Assembly (NCBI RefSeq): GCF_002443255.2
Contig: NW_019211460.1
Coordinates: 34,658,079-34,722,078 of the forward strand
Source: Varroa destructor
Taxonomy: Eukaryota; Arthropoda; Arachnida; Mesostigmata; Varroidae
DNA length: 64,000 nt
Reading direction: 5' to 3'
The translations under genes and the position numbers were made by a program. The stretch's first letter is position 1. Every line of letters starts with the position of its first letter. Positions 1-11,400 of this stretch are shown here, in pieces. The notes below the pieces were generated by a model. That model saw nothing but the letters and a program-made list of their open reading frames with translations. It ran no database searches and was not told where the DNA came from.

Positions 1-214
1 TGTCTGTGTCCTTAAATGGGATCACGGATGGGCGTAGGTAGAGGGCGAGTAGAGAAAACGACACAGTAAAGAGTGAATTGACTAGCACGTGAGTTAACTC
101 TCAAATCAAGCTGTACTTTGTCTTTCTTTCGAGGTGATGTGAAGGGGCAACTTCGAGCAGACTGCGTTGATTCTTTTGCCTGATGTAGCCTCGTGCTTGC
201 TGATAATTACAAAC

Positions 215-295
215 CTTGAAAAGGGAATGAAGGAATTCACAGGAAGTCAGGAACGCCAACAGCCACAATAAAAGCTTATACTTGTAGGGCTTCAT
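215..295 (-). CDS. Possible signal-peptide exon at the window edge
   Basis: Reading leftward from the ATG at 293-295, the first 27 codons give a short basic start followed by a strongly hydrophobic stretch (LLLWLLAFLTSCEFL). This is a typical cleavable signal peptide. The segment ends at a plausible 5' splice site, TTCAAG|GTTTGT. If not spliced, the frame stays open to a stop at 101-103 and would encode a 64-residue secreted or membrane peptide. No homologue is recognised, and any later exons would lie at or beyond the left end of the window. The donor is weaker than consensus and the exon is short, so chance is a real alternative. Confidence 0.25.
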
Positions 296-419
296 GTGTT
301 CTAACAATAAGCAGCAGAATAGATTTGTATAAGCCGAACTAGCAATACAATCCGATGCAGTGACACGTCTGATTTTGTCTCGCAAATTTGGGAAGAGTTC
401 GTGTGCGTTTTTTGTGTAC

Positions 420-444
420 TATATATATATATATATATATATAT
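420..444. repeat. (TA)n microsatellite
   Basis: About 12 uninterrupted TA units, in non-coding AT-rich DNA. Confidence 0.95.
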
Positions 445-2392
445 GCGCTAGTTTACTACAATATTGCAGAAACTGAGAATTTTTTAAGTGTTGGAATCTG
501 ACTTGCTTAATGTATCCACACAGATCTTGCTTGTAAGGAATACTAAAGTGAAGATTCGGAAGATACCCTAAAATTCAAAGCAATCTAGTAACGTAAAACG
601 TGAGGTCCAACCGAATGTTTGCGGTGCGCAGGGATTAGAAATAGCCCGACTAGCCTGGAAAGTATGATGAAAATAAAAACAAAGAATTATTTACCTGAGG
701 GTCAAATTGGTTAGCCCCTTTCAAAGAACTGGAGTAAAAAACGAATACTCATCTAAAAGCCTGCTACACGCAACATTCATCTTGTTCCGTACACGTCATC
801 GAAAACGCTCGTGCTAGATTATGTTTAAGATAAAGGCATTGATATTAAAAAACAAAAAAATTATTGAAAAAATTAGTTGAAAGCTAGCAATATATACATG
901 TTGTATTGTTTCGAAGCATCTTTTCTATTTTTTTCAGAATTTTCGGGTAACAACAATAATAATAACGAACGTCTGCATTTAAAAAAATACACATATAAGG
1001 ACCAGAAGGCTGGAAAATAAGTTTGCACTAAAACTTAAGTTTACATTAGATTCAAATGGTTGACCGTGACTTTGTGTGGGTTTTCTTTGTAGGCATAACT
1101 CGTTTCTCGGGCCAGCTTCATCAATTTTCTATCATCTCTACGCAGTTACTTACATCGGACTTTGACTGTTGTCTATGTTGCGGGCGAAAAAAGCGAAGTT
1201 GGTAGATAATCCAGGGACTACTAGAACGACCGCTACCATGAAATGCCCGTTAATCGTTTCAAATTCAAACTTATCCCTTTATTTCCTTGTGTATATATTG
1301 TGTTTCACGTCAGAGCCCTTTTTGACTAATTCACTTTATTGCAAAACATCATACCAGATTCTCCTGTTGCCTTCACTGCTATTGTTTATTTACGGGGCAA
1401 TTTTAAGCCCACTTTCTTCGTACCAACCTCAATGCATCCAGGTCTCCTTCGTCCAAGAGAGCGAGCCCCAGCCTTGCACGGTCGTTAGAATTCAATCGAG
1501 CAACGCAAATAAGCCAGTATTACCCACTACTCTACTCTCTACTACGGGAGAGCAGAAGACCACTTTATCAAACTCTTTTATGCAGCTGCTGCCACTGGCA
1601 CTAAAATAACGAAACGACTGACTCCGGCTTCCGTTCGCTCTGTCCACGCACACTGGGCGCTAGGCATTCAGCCCAGACATTCTTGTCCTAGTTGTTGGCT
1701 AAGACACACCAGTAAGCATGGGGGTTCGGAGGTTGAGGTACAGGTTGTAAGCAGACACAAGTACTCGCTTCGGGACGAGACAACAGGAGTTGACGACTCG
1801 AACAACAACATCAACATATAGCCGTCGGCCTATTTGACAAATGCGCCCACCGAATTGAATCGGATTAAATCTCCACCCAACCAAAACGGGGGTGGTGGCT
1901 CTACAGGAACAACGACAGCTACATCATTCCCTTTGCCTTTTGCATAGACTATTGGCACGGTCTTAACAAACCCCTTCGAAGGTAGAAGTCGCTCGCACTT
2001 AGACCTCCGATTCAAAATGGCTTGCTGAGACTATAGCCTCAGTTGGTTTCCTTCTTTTCCTCTTGCTGATCTGTTCTATGACCTCTTTGTCACGCGACCA
2101 AAAGACTTCGAAACGGCTCAAGCTGGTAGCGCAATGTGTAATTTCGTTAACCGTACGAACGCGATGTCAACGCTCGGACTAATAGCCAGAAGGAAAGCCA
2201 AGGACGGGATTCAACCAGCGAATAGCTGCTACCTATCAAATAGAACAGGCACGAGGTAGATAAATAATGGGAGAATATGCTTAGATGGGTGTATACTCGT
2301 TAGAGGATATACTCGCCCAACGGCGAGATGGGTGAAGTGGGGTAGATAACATTGATAGATAGATGCGTAATACGATTTGAATGCTTGACAAA

Positions 2393-2446
2393 CAAGAGTG
2401 AACGACGTAGACACAACAAAAGTTGTGTCTACGTCGTTCACTCTTG
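2393..2446. repeat. Perfect inverted repeat, 25-bp arms, 4-nt loop
   Basis: The arm at 2393-2417 is the exact reverse complement of 2422-2446, separated only by AAAA. It could fold into a long perfect hairpin. No gene is recognised on either side. A short-loop perfect inverted duplication suggests a recent template-switch event or a fold-back assembly artefact, rather than an ageing transposon terminus. Confidence 0.9.
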
Positions 2447-5400
2447 AAGGCCGGCGACGCTAAGGGCAAGATTAGCGCTCCACGTCTTCTGCAATTTCGT
2501 CTAATAACAATCTTGCCTTTACGTTTTGATATTTATATCTATTTTTTGCTTTTTGTATTTTCTAATGCTATAAAAAATCCTGTAGAACAAATAGAAAAAC
2601 TGCTATTGTCACTCGAACAATTATTTTAAACTTAAACACGACACGTGTTCACCAAGTTTGTGGTACTACTTATGCAGAAATCAGTTTGCGCGTATAAATC
2701 AAGGAACAACTCAGTGGTACGGTACAGGTTATAAGATGAAATGGCGCGAAATACCTCTGAGATTCAAAACAATGTACGATATAATTATCTAGTTGTAAAC
2801 CATATTAGCAAAATTGCCTTACCGAAATAAAGTACATACTTTTTTACCCAAGTTTTCCACGGTTTTGACAACATTGAGGTTTCTATAACCATAACGATAG
2901 AAAGATGTGTCAAAGTACACAAAACACTCCTAACCATAGTTAATTCATATTTCTTTAGAACAATATTACCGTTATTATTAACGACAAAACTATTCATGTA
3001 TCTTTACATGATAATCTAATCTACACTTTCGTCACATGCTGTAGGATTCTTCCGATGAATTTTTTTTTTACTTAGCTGAGTATATGAATCTCGCGAGCAG
3101 GGAATGCTAGATTTACTGAAGGCCATTAGATAGTTAGAAGATTCAATAGCAAAAAAAGGAGCCTTGAATATAGTAGCGCGACGATTGGCAACGAAAGGTC
3201 ACCTACATCTTACACAAAGTAGTACGTGTGCGTACTGGAGGTGGCTTCGGCGGCACAAGCCAATACAGACCTACTACAGTTGACGTCAGCCTTCTGTGTA
3301 AGTCGAAAAAACGTGTTGTACAGTGGCACAATAATACAACCATGTCATTCTTGTCGGGCCCTGCTCTGTTTTGCTTCAGTGTCCGGAGCAGGAACCCGTA
3401 ACCGCGAGCTGTGGCAAGGAGCAAAAGTAGCAAAGGGGCAATCGTTCCTGATTAGTCAACCAACTTAACATCGACATCCATCGTAACCGCCTGGGCTCTT
3501 GCCGGCTACTGTGCCCCTTTTCTTTTCCTGTAGCTGTATCTGACCAACTGAATGGGATGGTCATCCTGCAACTATTTCTGTCGAACATCTTGCCCCAAAA
3601 AGTAAGTTTTCCCCTAGGTCTCCTGCTTGTCCTTTAGACTAACCGCATTGCCATTGTGTAGCGGATCCACCACTGCGCGCACACACACACACAATTAGAA
3701 AGCTGGGAGTTCTGGGGACCATTGGACCACTGACCGACCGACTGCCAACAGCGACAGAGAACTCTGCTTCTATTTCTCCCTGTGTGGATGGTGTTCTTCG
3801 AAAGCAGCCATGCGTTGCCGTTGATTTCCCTTAGGATCCCTTGGCGCCTCCACAGCTCCCCACCCAGTCCTGTGTACTAGCTTCAGTCAACCCACCATGT
3901 ACTGACTCTCTGTACGTCAGTGTAAAGCTACATCCTATTGCAGCTAGTCTTCTAGCCGTCCTGGTTCGTGTGCGGTCGGCCGCCCTACTTGGTGCTTCTG
4001 TATTTTCGAAAGCAGAATGCATCCGGTCCGTCTGTTAGATCTGCAAAGATAACCTCTCGTCTCACCGATTCCTTACGAGCACAGCTCCTGGCTGTTTATG
4101 CGGTTGACCGCTGTGTTTTTTCGGAATGGAGCTGGATCTATAACGAGCGTCTGTCGGCGGCCTGACGGTCCACTCAAGGTCATGCGACCTATTTGACTAT
4201 CGCAAACACAAACGTTACGTTTTCACCTACCAGTTTGCGATAAAGTAAATGTGCGATCGTCAATTTAGTAATATTTGATTAATGCTGTTGTTTCAATTAT
4301 CAGTGTAGACACACAAATTATAGGCAGATGACACTGATAAACGTCCACTATATCGTACTAAAATGGAAGATAATAAAAATTGGGATAAAACTTCATTTTT
4401 ATTGGCAAGGGTTAAACTTGGCAGGTAATTACAGTACGGTGTAGTGGTATGGTGATCTAACACGATATTTAAAATAGGTCTCATAATCTCGCTCATGTTT
4501 ATTTTCGGCATGTAAGAACTAAAGAACAACGAAGTTTAGGTGATCATTAGTGGTGCTCTCGTGGCCCTTGTTCTATGGCCCATAAGCATGCTTAATTGAA
4601 AAGTGGTGAACAAAAATGATTCATGATTGATTATTATTAATTATTATTAATATTAATTATTGTACTTGACTGAGAACCGAATATATTTATTATAAAGTCA
4701 AATGCATAAGTTTGCGCACAAGCTAAACATTTTTTTTGAGATAATCTTAAGTTTGATACAAACTTATGGTAAGACTATCTCAAGCTTATGGCTAGTTTTT
4801 GTGTGCATATAGAAGGTGATGAAATTTAGAGAAAAGCGTAAAATTATGAATTTCCTGTGAATCCACGGCTTATCCCCTGATAAGACCAAGTTTGTCTAAT
4901 CCGTTATTTTCAGTAAGACGTCGTTTTTCATTCATTCATTCAATTAAAATTTCATTCATTAATTTTTTTTTGTTATAGAACTAGGATCGACAAATACATC
5001 TTACCTAAAGGACTTCTTAAGGGAGCCAAAAAAAATTTTTGCAATCGATATTCTTCGGGTTGTTTGAGTTTTTACGTTTTTCTTGGATAGAAGCCATTGC
5101 GTGAACCTTAGAATATTCATCACATCTCAGTTCAGTAGCTCTGCTTATGATTAATCAAGAGGACATACCAATGCGTGTCAACTTATTTTGTTATCTTTAA
5201 TGTAAAAAATTATTTTGTAAGTATCCTGTCGTTTCATTGTTACTCATATCCCACACGACAGTGTTGTTATATTTCTTATACATCGGGAAGACTTTCAATG
5301 ATGATTTATTGAAAGGCTAAAACAATTTTTTCTTTCACTTTGTCGACCAAGATCGTCTTAAATCTGCTCCACTATCCCTTTTTCGAAAACAAAATTGGTA

Positions 5401-7817
5401 ATAATAATTAGTAATCATTTTCGAAATTGTTCCTAGCTTTTGGTGCTTTCCGACATATCGGCATTTATTGAGAATTTGCCGCAGACTTCTAAATTCTCAT
5501 CATTATTCGTTCGTGAATAACAGCCAAAATGAACAACAGTAAGAAGGTTTATCCAAAAAATCCAAGTAGATGAACTAGCCGAACATTACGCTACGTAACA
5601 TTTCTGCACCATTTTGATTGTGCACGTATTAAGTAAGGAGCCTGAATATCGCGGTCGTGAAAATTAAATGCTAAAAACATCTTTAAGTAGACAATCAACT
5701 ATATAGGCCAAAACTGCCAAAATACATCAGGCCTCGTAAAAGCTATCGTCCTACGCATGTCTAATATACGGCTACGAGTAGGCGAATAAGTGATTGCATA
5801 AAATGCTTTTTTCTATTTATAATTGCATCTACCATAAAGTCTCCCAGTCGCCGAATCTTTCCTATAAATATCGCCTGTAGAAGATGGGTTACAGATTTTC
5901 AGTGAAACAGAAACAGAGTGTAAGGCGAACCCAAAAATTATAAGTAGATGATGGGTAGTGCATTGAACGTGTACAAATTCTGCCTGATGTCTATATTATT
6001 ACAGCTTGAAAATTAAAGTTAATCCGGTTGAATATCAACTGGACAGGCGGAAAGATCACAAAAAAGGTAACTGAAATATTACAGAATACTAAAATGGTTG
6101 CAAAGTCTCTGCTTCAACGGCCATTAACAATGTCAGTAAAACTTTAACGAAGTACGAAAGGTTCACGTAATAAAGTAATCGATAACATAATTTTTATGGT
6201 ACAAGTTGCGAGCCTGACTGCAGGAAAAGTTAAAAGGGATGTGATAATAAAAAAATATTAAAAACAAGTTACGTATAGGAACGTATTTCCTACTACGAAT
6301 TGCCACTAAACATCTTACTAAAATTCATTGTGATATTTAGTCGGTACGTTATAATGAGCGAAGAACAAAGTGACACGTGCAACCTGCCAAACAGGTGGTT
6401 CACACGTACGAAGATGCAGAGTTTATCCCGAGTCGTAAACAGCATCACCACAAGGTCCATTTCGCAATAAAATACAAGTACTTCTAGCGCCAAATGTGCG
6501 CATTGTATGTCCTAGTTAGTGAATGGCGGCGACCTAGCATTTAAATTATAGCTCTTATAACGAAAGTCGTATCTTCGTTAACGCAATACTGATGTCGATC
6601 ATTATTATTAGCATATAAGAAAAAAGACCAAAATATGGCGGTCTTCGTCCTACTTCTGAAGCTCATGATTGGCATGCCCGCTTACGTTAAGTCCCCACAA
6701 GCGAGGAACCCTAATTAGTTGAACTGAACATAAAACTTCATCACCTAAATACTTACTGTCACAATGTTCATCATTCGTATGTCACAAATCGGTGCCATAG
6801 AAATGCGTTAGCATTTCATGAGAAGGCTATTTTCTCGTCGTATCATCTTCCAGGATTGTTTACAGTACATGATACCACTGTACCGTGAATCGCGAAGACG
6901 ATATTTCCGATCGAAGCCGAGATTCTTGTGTTGCTATCCTCAGCTTTATGCATCGTTCGTCACGCCCCTTAAGACTTCAGTTCAGACGTGACTTTTTGGC
7001 TTCCACTTGACACGGATACCACTCAGCTACCCCACACACTGCACAGGAATTCCTCGAAAAATTTCGAAATTGACACGTCCGCCATCGCAAGAACATTCTT
7101 CGCGTGTCGGTATATATGAATGTTTGAGGTTTAGTCTGTCCAGTGTTGCTGATACGCATTACGGTCGGCTGACCGCCTTGCGTGTGTAAATGACGACATA
7201 AGCCGCCATGAAAGAAATGAAGAACTTTTATAATATATATAAAAGTAAAAAAATCTTAACGGTTCTCCGCATTTTTGAGCGGAAAAAATTTTAAATATCG
7301 ACGTTGAAGCCATACTCGTATATGAATACCGCGGCAAGTAACTTACAAATCGACGTTGTGACAACTTTGATTACGAACAAATGGGAAGTGCGGTGTGAAT
7401 GATTTATAAATTCCATGATTTTGTGTGGAATCAAGAGCACGTAACTTTGATCTGACAGTCGGGAAATGTTGGGCCTTTTTTTTTATAGGCTGATGGCCGA
7501 CTGGTACCGAAATAACGTGAATACAATTATGTCATTTGAAGCGGTTACATTACACTGTCTCATACTGTTTGTTGGACTTTGACCCACGCTTAGGCAAATG
7601 CCTTCTCATCGACGATCTAGATTTCAAGTGAGAACTGTCACAAGAAACAAAAGAAAGCGACTGATTCTGAAAACATACCTTGTTTTATTACATCGTCCTC
7701 TTATTTTATCACATCAAACTCACTGTCTTAGAGAAGAAAATAATTCAACATTATAAACGAACTAACAAACTGAAAAATTGATGTTGGCCTTGTGTTCCGC
7801 AGATGTATTTATAGATG

Positions 7818-7837
7818 TATATATATATATATATATA
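7818..7837. repeat. (AT)n microsatellite
   Basis: Ten uninterrupted AT units in non-coding sequence. Confidence 0.9.
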
Positions 7838-8246
7838 CACTTCGTTTAGGTGCACAGCATCGGACATACTCTATGAGCTTTCTGGGTTCCTGAATTAAAC
7901 CCTTAGGATTGGTTTATAGTATCTGTAATAAAAAAAAATAATGTTCAGTCAAACTAGTTTGTCGAAGTAAGATTATTGACAGATAAATTTTTTATTTACT
8001 TTTGTATACAAGATACACGTTAACATGAACATTATTAAATCTTGTAATTAAATGCTTTTTATAATTTTTTTTTCATTTGACAGTTAAAAATTGCGATTTT
8101 TTTTTTATATTTCAACGAAAAAAAGTGCAAACTTTTTTGATTCAGAAACAAGTATTGTTGACCAGGTGGTACTATTGCGATGACAAACCGATGAGCTATT
8201 CAAAACGATATACTCCTAACTACATCCAATTCCTTTCCTTGAAAAT

Positions 8247-8302
8247 TCATGAGTGGCCTAGAGTTTTCAGTAGCAGCCCGACTAGCCCAAAGTATAGGAA
8301 GG
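8247..8302 (-). CDS. Possible terminal exon of the decapeptide-repeat gene
   Basis: After an acceptor TATGCAG the segment starts with the two bases needed to complete the codon left open by the exon ending at 8450. It reads 18 hydrophobic-rich codons (FLYFGLVGLLLKTLGHS) to TGA at 8247-8249. A TTTATT at 7991-7996 could be its polyadenylation signal. The upstream sequence is not pyrimidine-rich and the exon is tiny, so this is tentative. The alternative is retention of the intron and a stop at 8358-8360. Confidence 0.25.
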
Positions 8303-8449
8303 CTGCATATGCTTTCGATGTCATTAGGACGTTTTAATACTGCAGATTGGAATATTTCTATGAATAAAGATAAGTACACAATTCCGCTCCACTATAGCCT
8401 ATTTTCACCCTGAAAAATTCTATAGAAGCACTTTTCAACCAATACTCAC

Positions 8450-11400
8450 CTTGCGGACTCGTGGGCAGTTTTTCCTTTTGTGTTTCAGCTTGCTGTCGAA
8501 CATACATGATGTAAACGAGGTGTTCAGGAATTTCTTCCGCAGAATGTAGACCAATATGTTTATGTTTGTTTGCAGAATCCTCGCTGGATCTGAAGTGCGT
8601 TAGAATCAAGAAGTTAAAAAAAGGGGTTCAAAAAAGTTCAGTAATGTCGCTACCATCGAAGGTTCGCTAGCCATGTAAGCCACCTGAGACTTGCCGCTCT
8701 TTTGAAGTTTATGATGATAATTCATGCTTTCATGTTTACGTTCATAACCGAAAAGCCTAGTTTAACCCAACTTGTTAACTTGGGTTAACTTGAGTCAGGT
8801 AGCCCTATGAATGGTTCTTTCGGATGATAGATCATCAGGCGATTTCAAAGGATTGTCGGCACTATACCTTGTATCGTTATGTTCCGTGGGCGGTTCATAG
8901 CTTTTGTGGAACGTCTGAGCAGGTCGATTAGACTTATCGTTGGCGCTAGCAAGTCTACTTTTACTTCTGGGTTTTTCGTCAGGTTTAGTATCTCCATGTT
9001 CTTCTATTTGATCGGAGTGACTAACCGGTGGATCACGCTTTGCATCATCCGCTCGCGTTTGATTTTCAATTCGGCCTGGGCCCTCTGTATTTGTTTCTTC
9101 AGACGTTTGATCAGGGCTCTCTTGAGGCATTTCACGAAGAACCTCATCCGATTCTGCCGGTGCATTATCATCCGCTGAAATCGTAGAAATATATGAGGCT
9201 TGTTCTGAGTAGAAATTAAATATGCCATATTCACGCTGTGACCCACACAGTTTCAAAGGCTGAAATAGCTATCCAAACGCTTTCTAAAAAGCTTCCATTT
9301 GGTTCAGCTATAACAGTTTGTACAACATCCACGGAATATATACACGCCGCTCACGTGCTTACTATTTGTTTCTGTGTAGCATTTAAAAAAAATTTTTTTG
9401 TGGGTGTTCAGCCAGATGAATATAATATACCCTATAAAGAACTTATTTTCGGCGTACATTTCTGATTTTGTTGTTTATCCGGTTCATTGGGGGGCGTGTA
9501 GTCAGTATTCTGAGTATGTGCCTGTGGTTCATAAGAGACTTTCCGCGGCGTGCCGTAACCCTGTTGAGGCGCTGGTACTTCCAGCGTTACCACGGCATGT
9601 TCAATCGGCAGGTGGAACGAGGCAGTGGAAGGCCTAGGTGTCACTTCTGAGGCATGAGGTTTGCCGTCCATGTACGGATGGCGAGTTTGAATGAAGTCAT
9701 CTATGGGCGAATTATGGAAGTCATGAGGAGTGCCTCCGAACTTAGCAGGTTGGGCAAGCTGGTCGCTGCTCGATGACGGAACACCACCAGCTTGAGGTCC
9801 CTGCACGGGCTTGAGCTGACGGTAATTAGATTGAATGAGACTCTGTATGGGAATAAACTGATTAGAACCAGGATGAACCATATGTACGGATTGGGATTGA
9901 GTATGGTTGACCCGAAAATTCAGCATAGGCTGTGCCTGCACATGACCTGCTTGAGGGCTATGCTCCATTACATTTTTAAAAGTGTTGGTAGGCTGAAAGT
10001 GATCTTGGAGAGTAGGAAGATAACCTTGCATAGGGTCTATCGAATGCTGCGTACCAATCTGTGGCGGACGTTCATAAATTTTTGGAGCACCTGCGTGATT
10101 AACTTGTTCATATCCATAGCTTGGGAGACTTTGGTAGGCAAGACCGTATCTTCTTGGTGTCTGAAATGGAGGACCATAGCCGTAATAAGTCGGCGGAGTA
10201 CGGACGTAGGTTCCTTGAATTTGGATGTCTGGCGTGGAAGTGGGATGAATTTTGGACGCTCGTCCGGAGACTGCTTGAGGCTGGCGATCAGCTCCATAGT
10301 TAGACACAGCGGGCTGAGCATGTCCCTGTAAAGCTGACTGATAGGCCAAAACTGTGTGACTCAAAGTGCCATAATTTTCCTGTTGAGATGTAGGCCCATA
10401 GTTCGACCCAGTTTCGTAAACTGGCCCGTACCTTGCTCCGTAGACAGATTGGAGCTGTAGAGCTGGCCCAGAGTTTGGCGAGGCTTGTGGTACCGCTCTA
10501 TAACCTGAGCGAGCTGGTGAATTAATTGCTTGGTTAGCTGACAGTTCCAAAAGCGCTCCGTTATTAGACTGAGCCTGTAAATTAAAAGAAGACTGTTGTA
10601 TTTCTTGACGGCCAGACTGAGTATGCAACGTATGACCATAATTAGGAGAGGTTTGCGGTGACCATGCATATTCGGATTGGGCTTGTGAAGCTGGTCCATA
10701 CTTAGATGATCCATTTCCTGGTTGGACCTCTGGAACAGGGCTATGGTTTAACCAGGCTTGTGATTCCTCTGCGTAATTAAGTAGGCCCTGCGGAGCTGTT
10801 GTAAAGTTAGACGAAACTTGCGGCGATAATCTAAACCCAGATAGAGTCTGTGGAGCAGGACCATGATTGGACAAGATTTGTGGTTTTTTTTCGTAACTAG
10901 GTTGGCCTTGCAGAGCTACTTTGTGATTAGATGAGGCTTTCGGTATCGGTCCATACCCGAATTGGGCTTGTGGACCTAGTCCATAGTTAAATGAGGCTTG
11001 CGGTGACGATCCATAGCCAGACTGGACCTGTAGAGTAGGACCACGGTTATATGAGGTTTGCGGGTCCTTTTGGTAACTAGATTGGACGTACAGACCTGGA
11101 CCATATTTAGGCAGGGCTTGTGGTAATAATTCATACCAGGATTGGGCTTGTGGGGCAAAATCATAGTCAGAAGAGGTCTGTGGTTTCTTTTCATAATCAA
11201 GTTGTCCCTGCAGTAACGCGTGGTAACTAGATTGAACCTGCGGAGCCAGTTCGTGGTTAGGTCTCACGTCCAGCGCAGGGGCATAAATGGGTTGTGAACC
11301 AGGTGCGGAGTTGTAGATTTGCTCCTTTGAGACCTGCTTGTGATCTGGATTGCTGCCAGTGCTGTGGATTGGCCCAGGGGTTAGTGTAAGAGCTGGGCTC

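Larger units (their letters stand above)
296..8246. other. Long AT-rich stretch without a supported gene
   Basis: No exon chain with good splice sites, homology or signal peptide was found on either strand. It holds scattered short open frames, (AT)n tracts, a perfect hairpin near 2.4 kb and somewhat GC-richer DNA at about 3.2-4.2 kb that might be unrecognised exon or UTR sequence. The left part could be intron of the edge gene. The right end probably contains the 3' UTR of the 8.4-15.2 kb gene, since a TTTATT (AATAAA on the minus strand) lies at 7991-7996. Confidence 0.5.

Noticed and set aside
1169..1609. 144-146-codon plus-strand open frame with a hydrophobic middle
   Set aside because: No signal peptide at the start, no splice context, no recognised motif; AT-rich composition makes a chance frame plausible.
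8358..8449. In-frame continuation beyond the last exon of the repeat gene
   Set aside because: It follows a strong donor (CAAG|GTGAGT), so it is more likely intron, although intron retention would give an alternative C-terminus.
9792..10331. 179-codon plus-strand frame
   Set aside because: Antisense shadow of the decapeptide-repeat exon, whose minus-strand frame continues for more than 700 codons and has matching splice phases.
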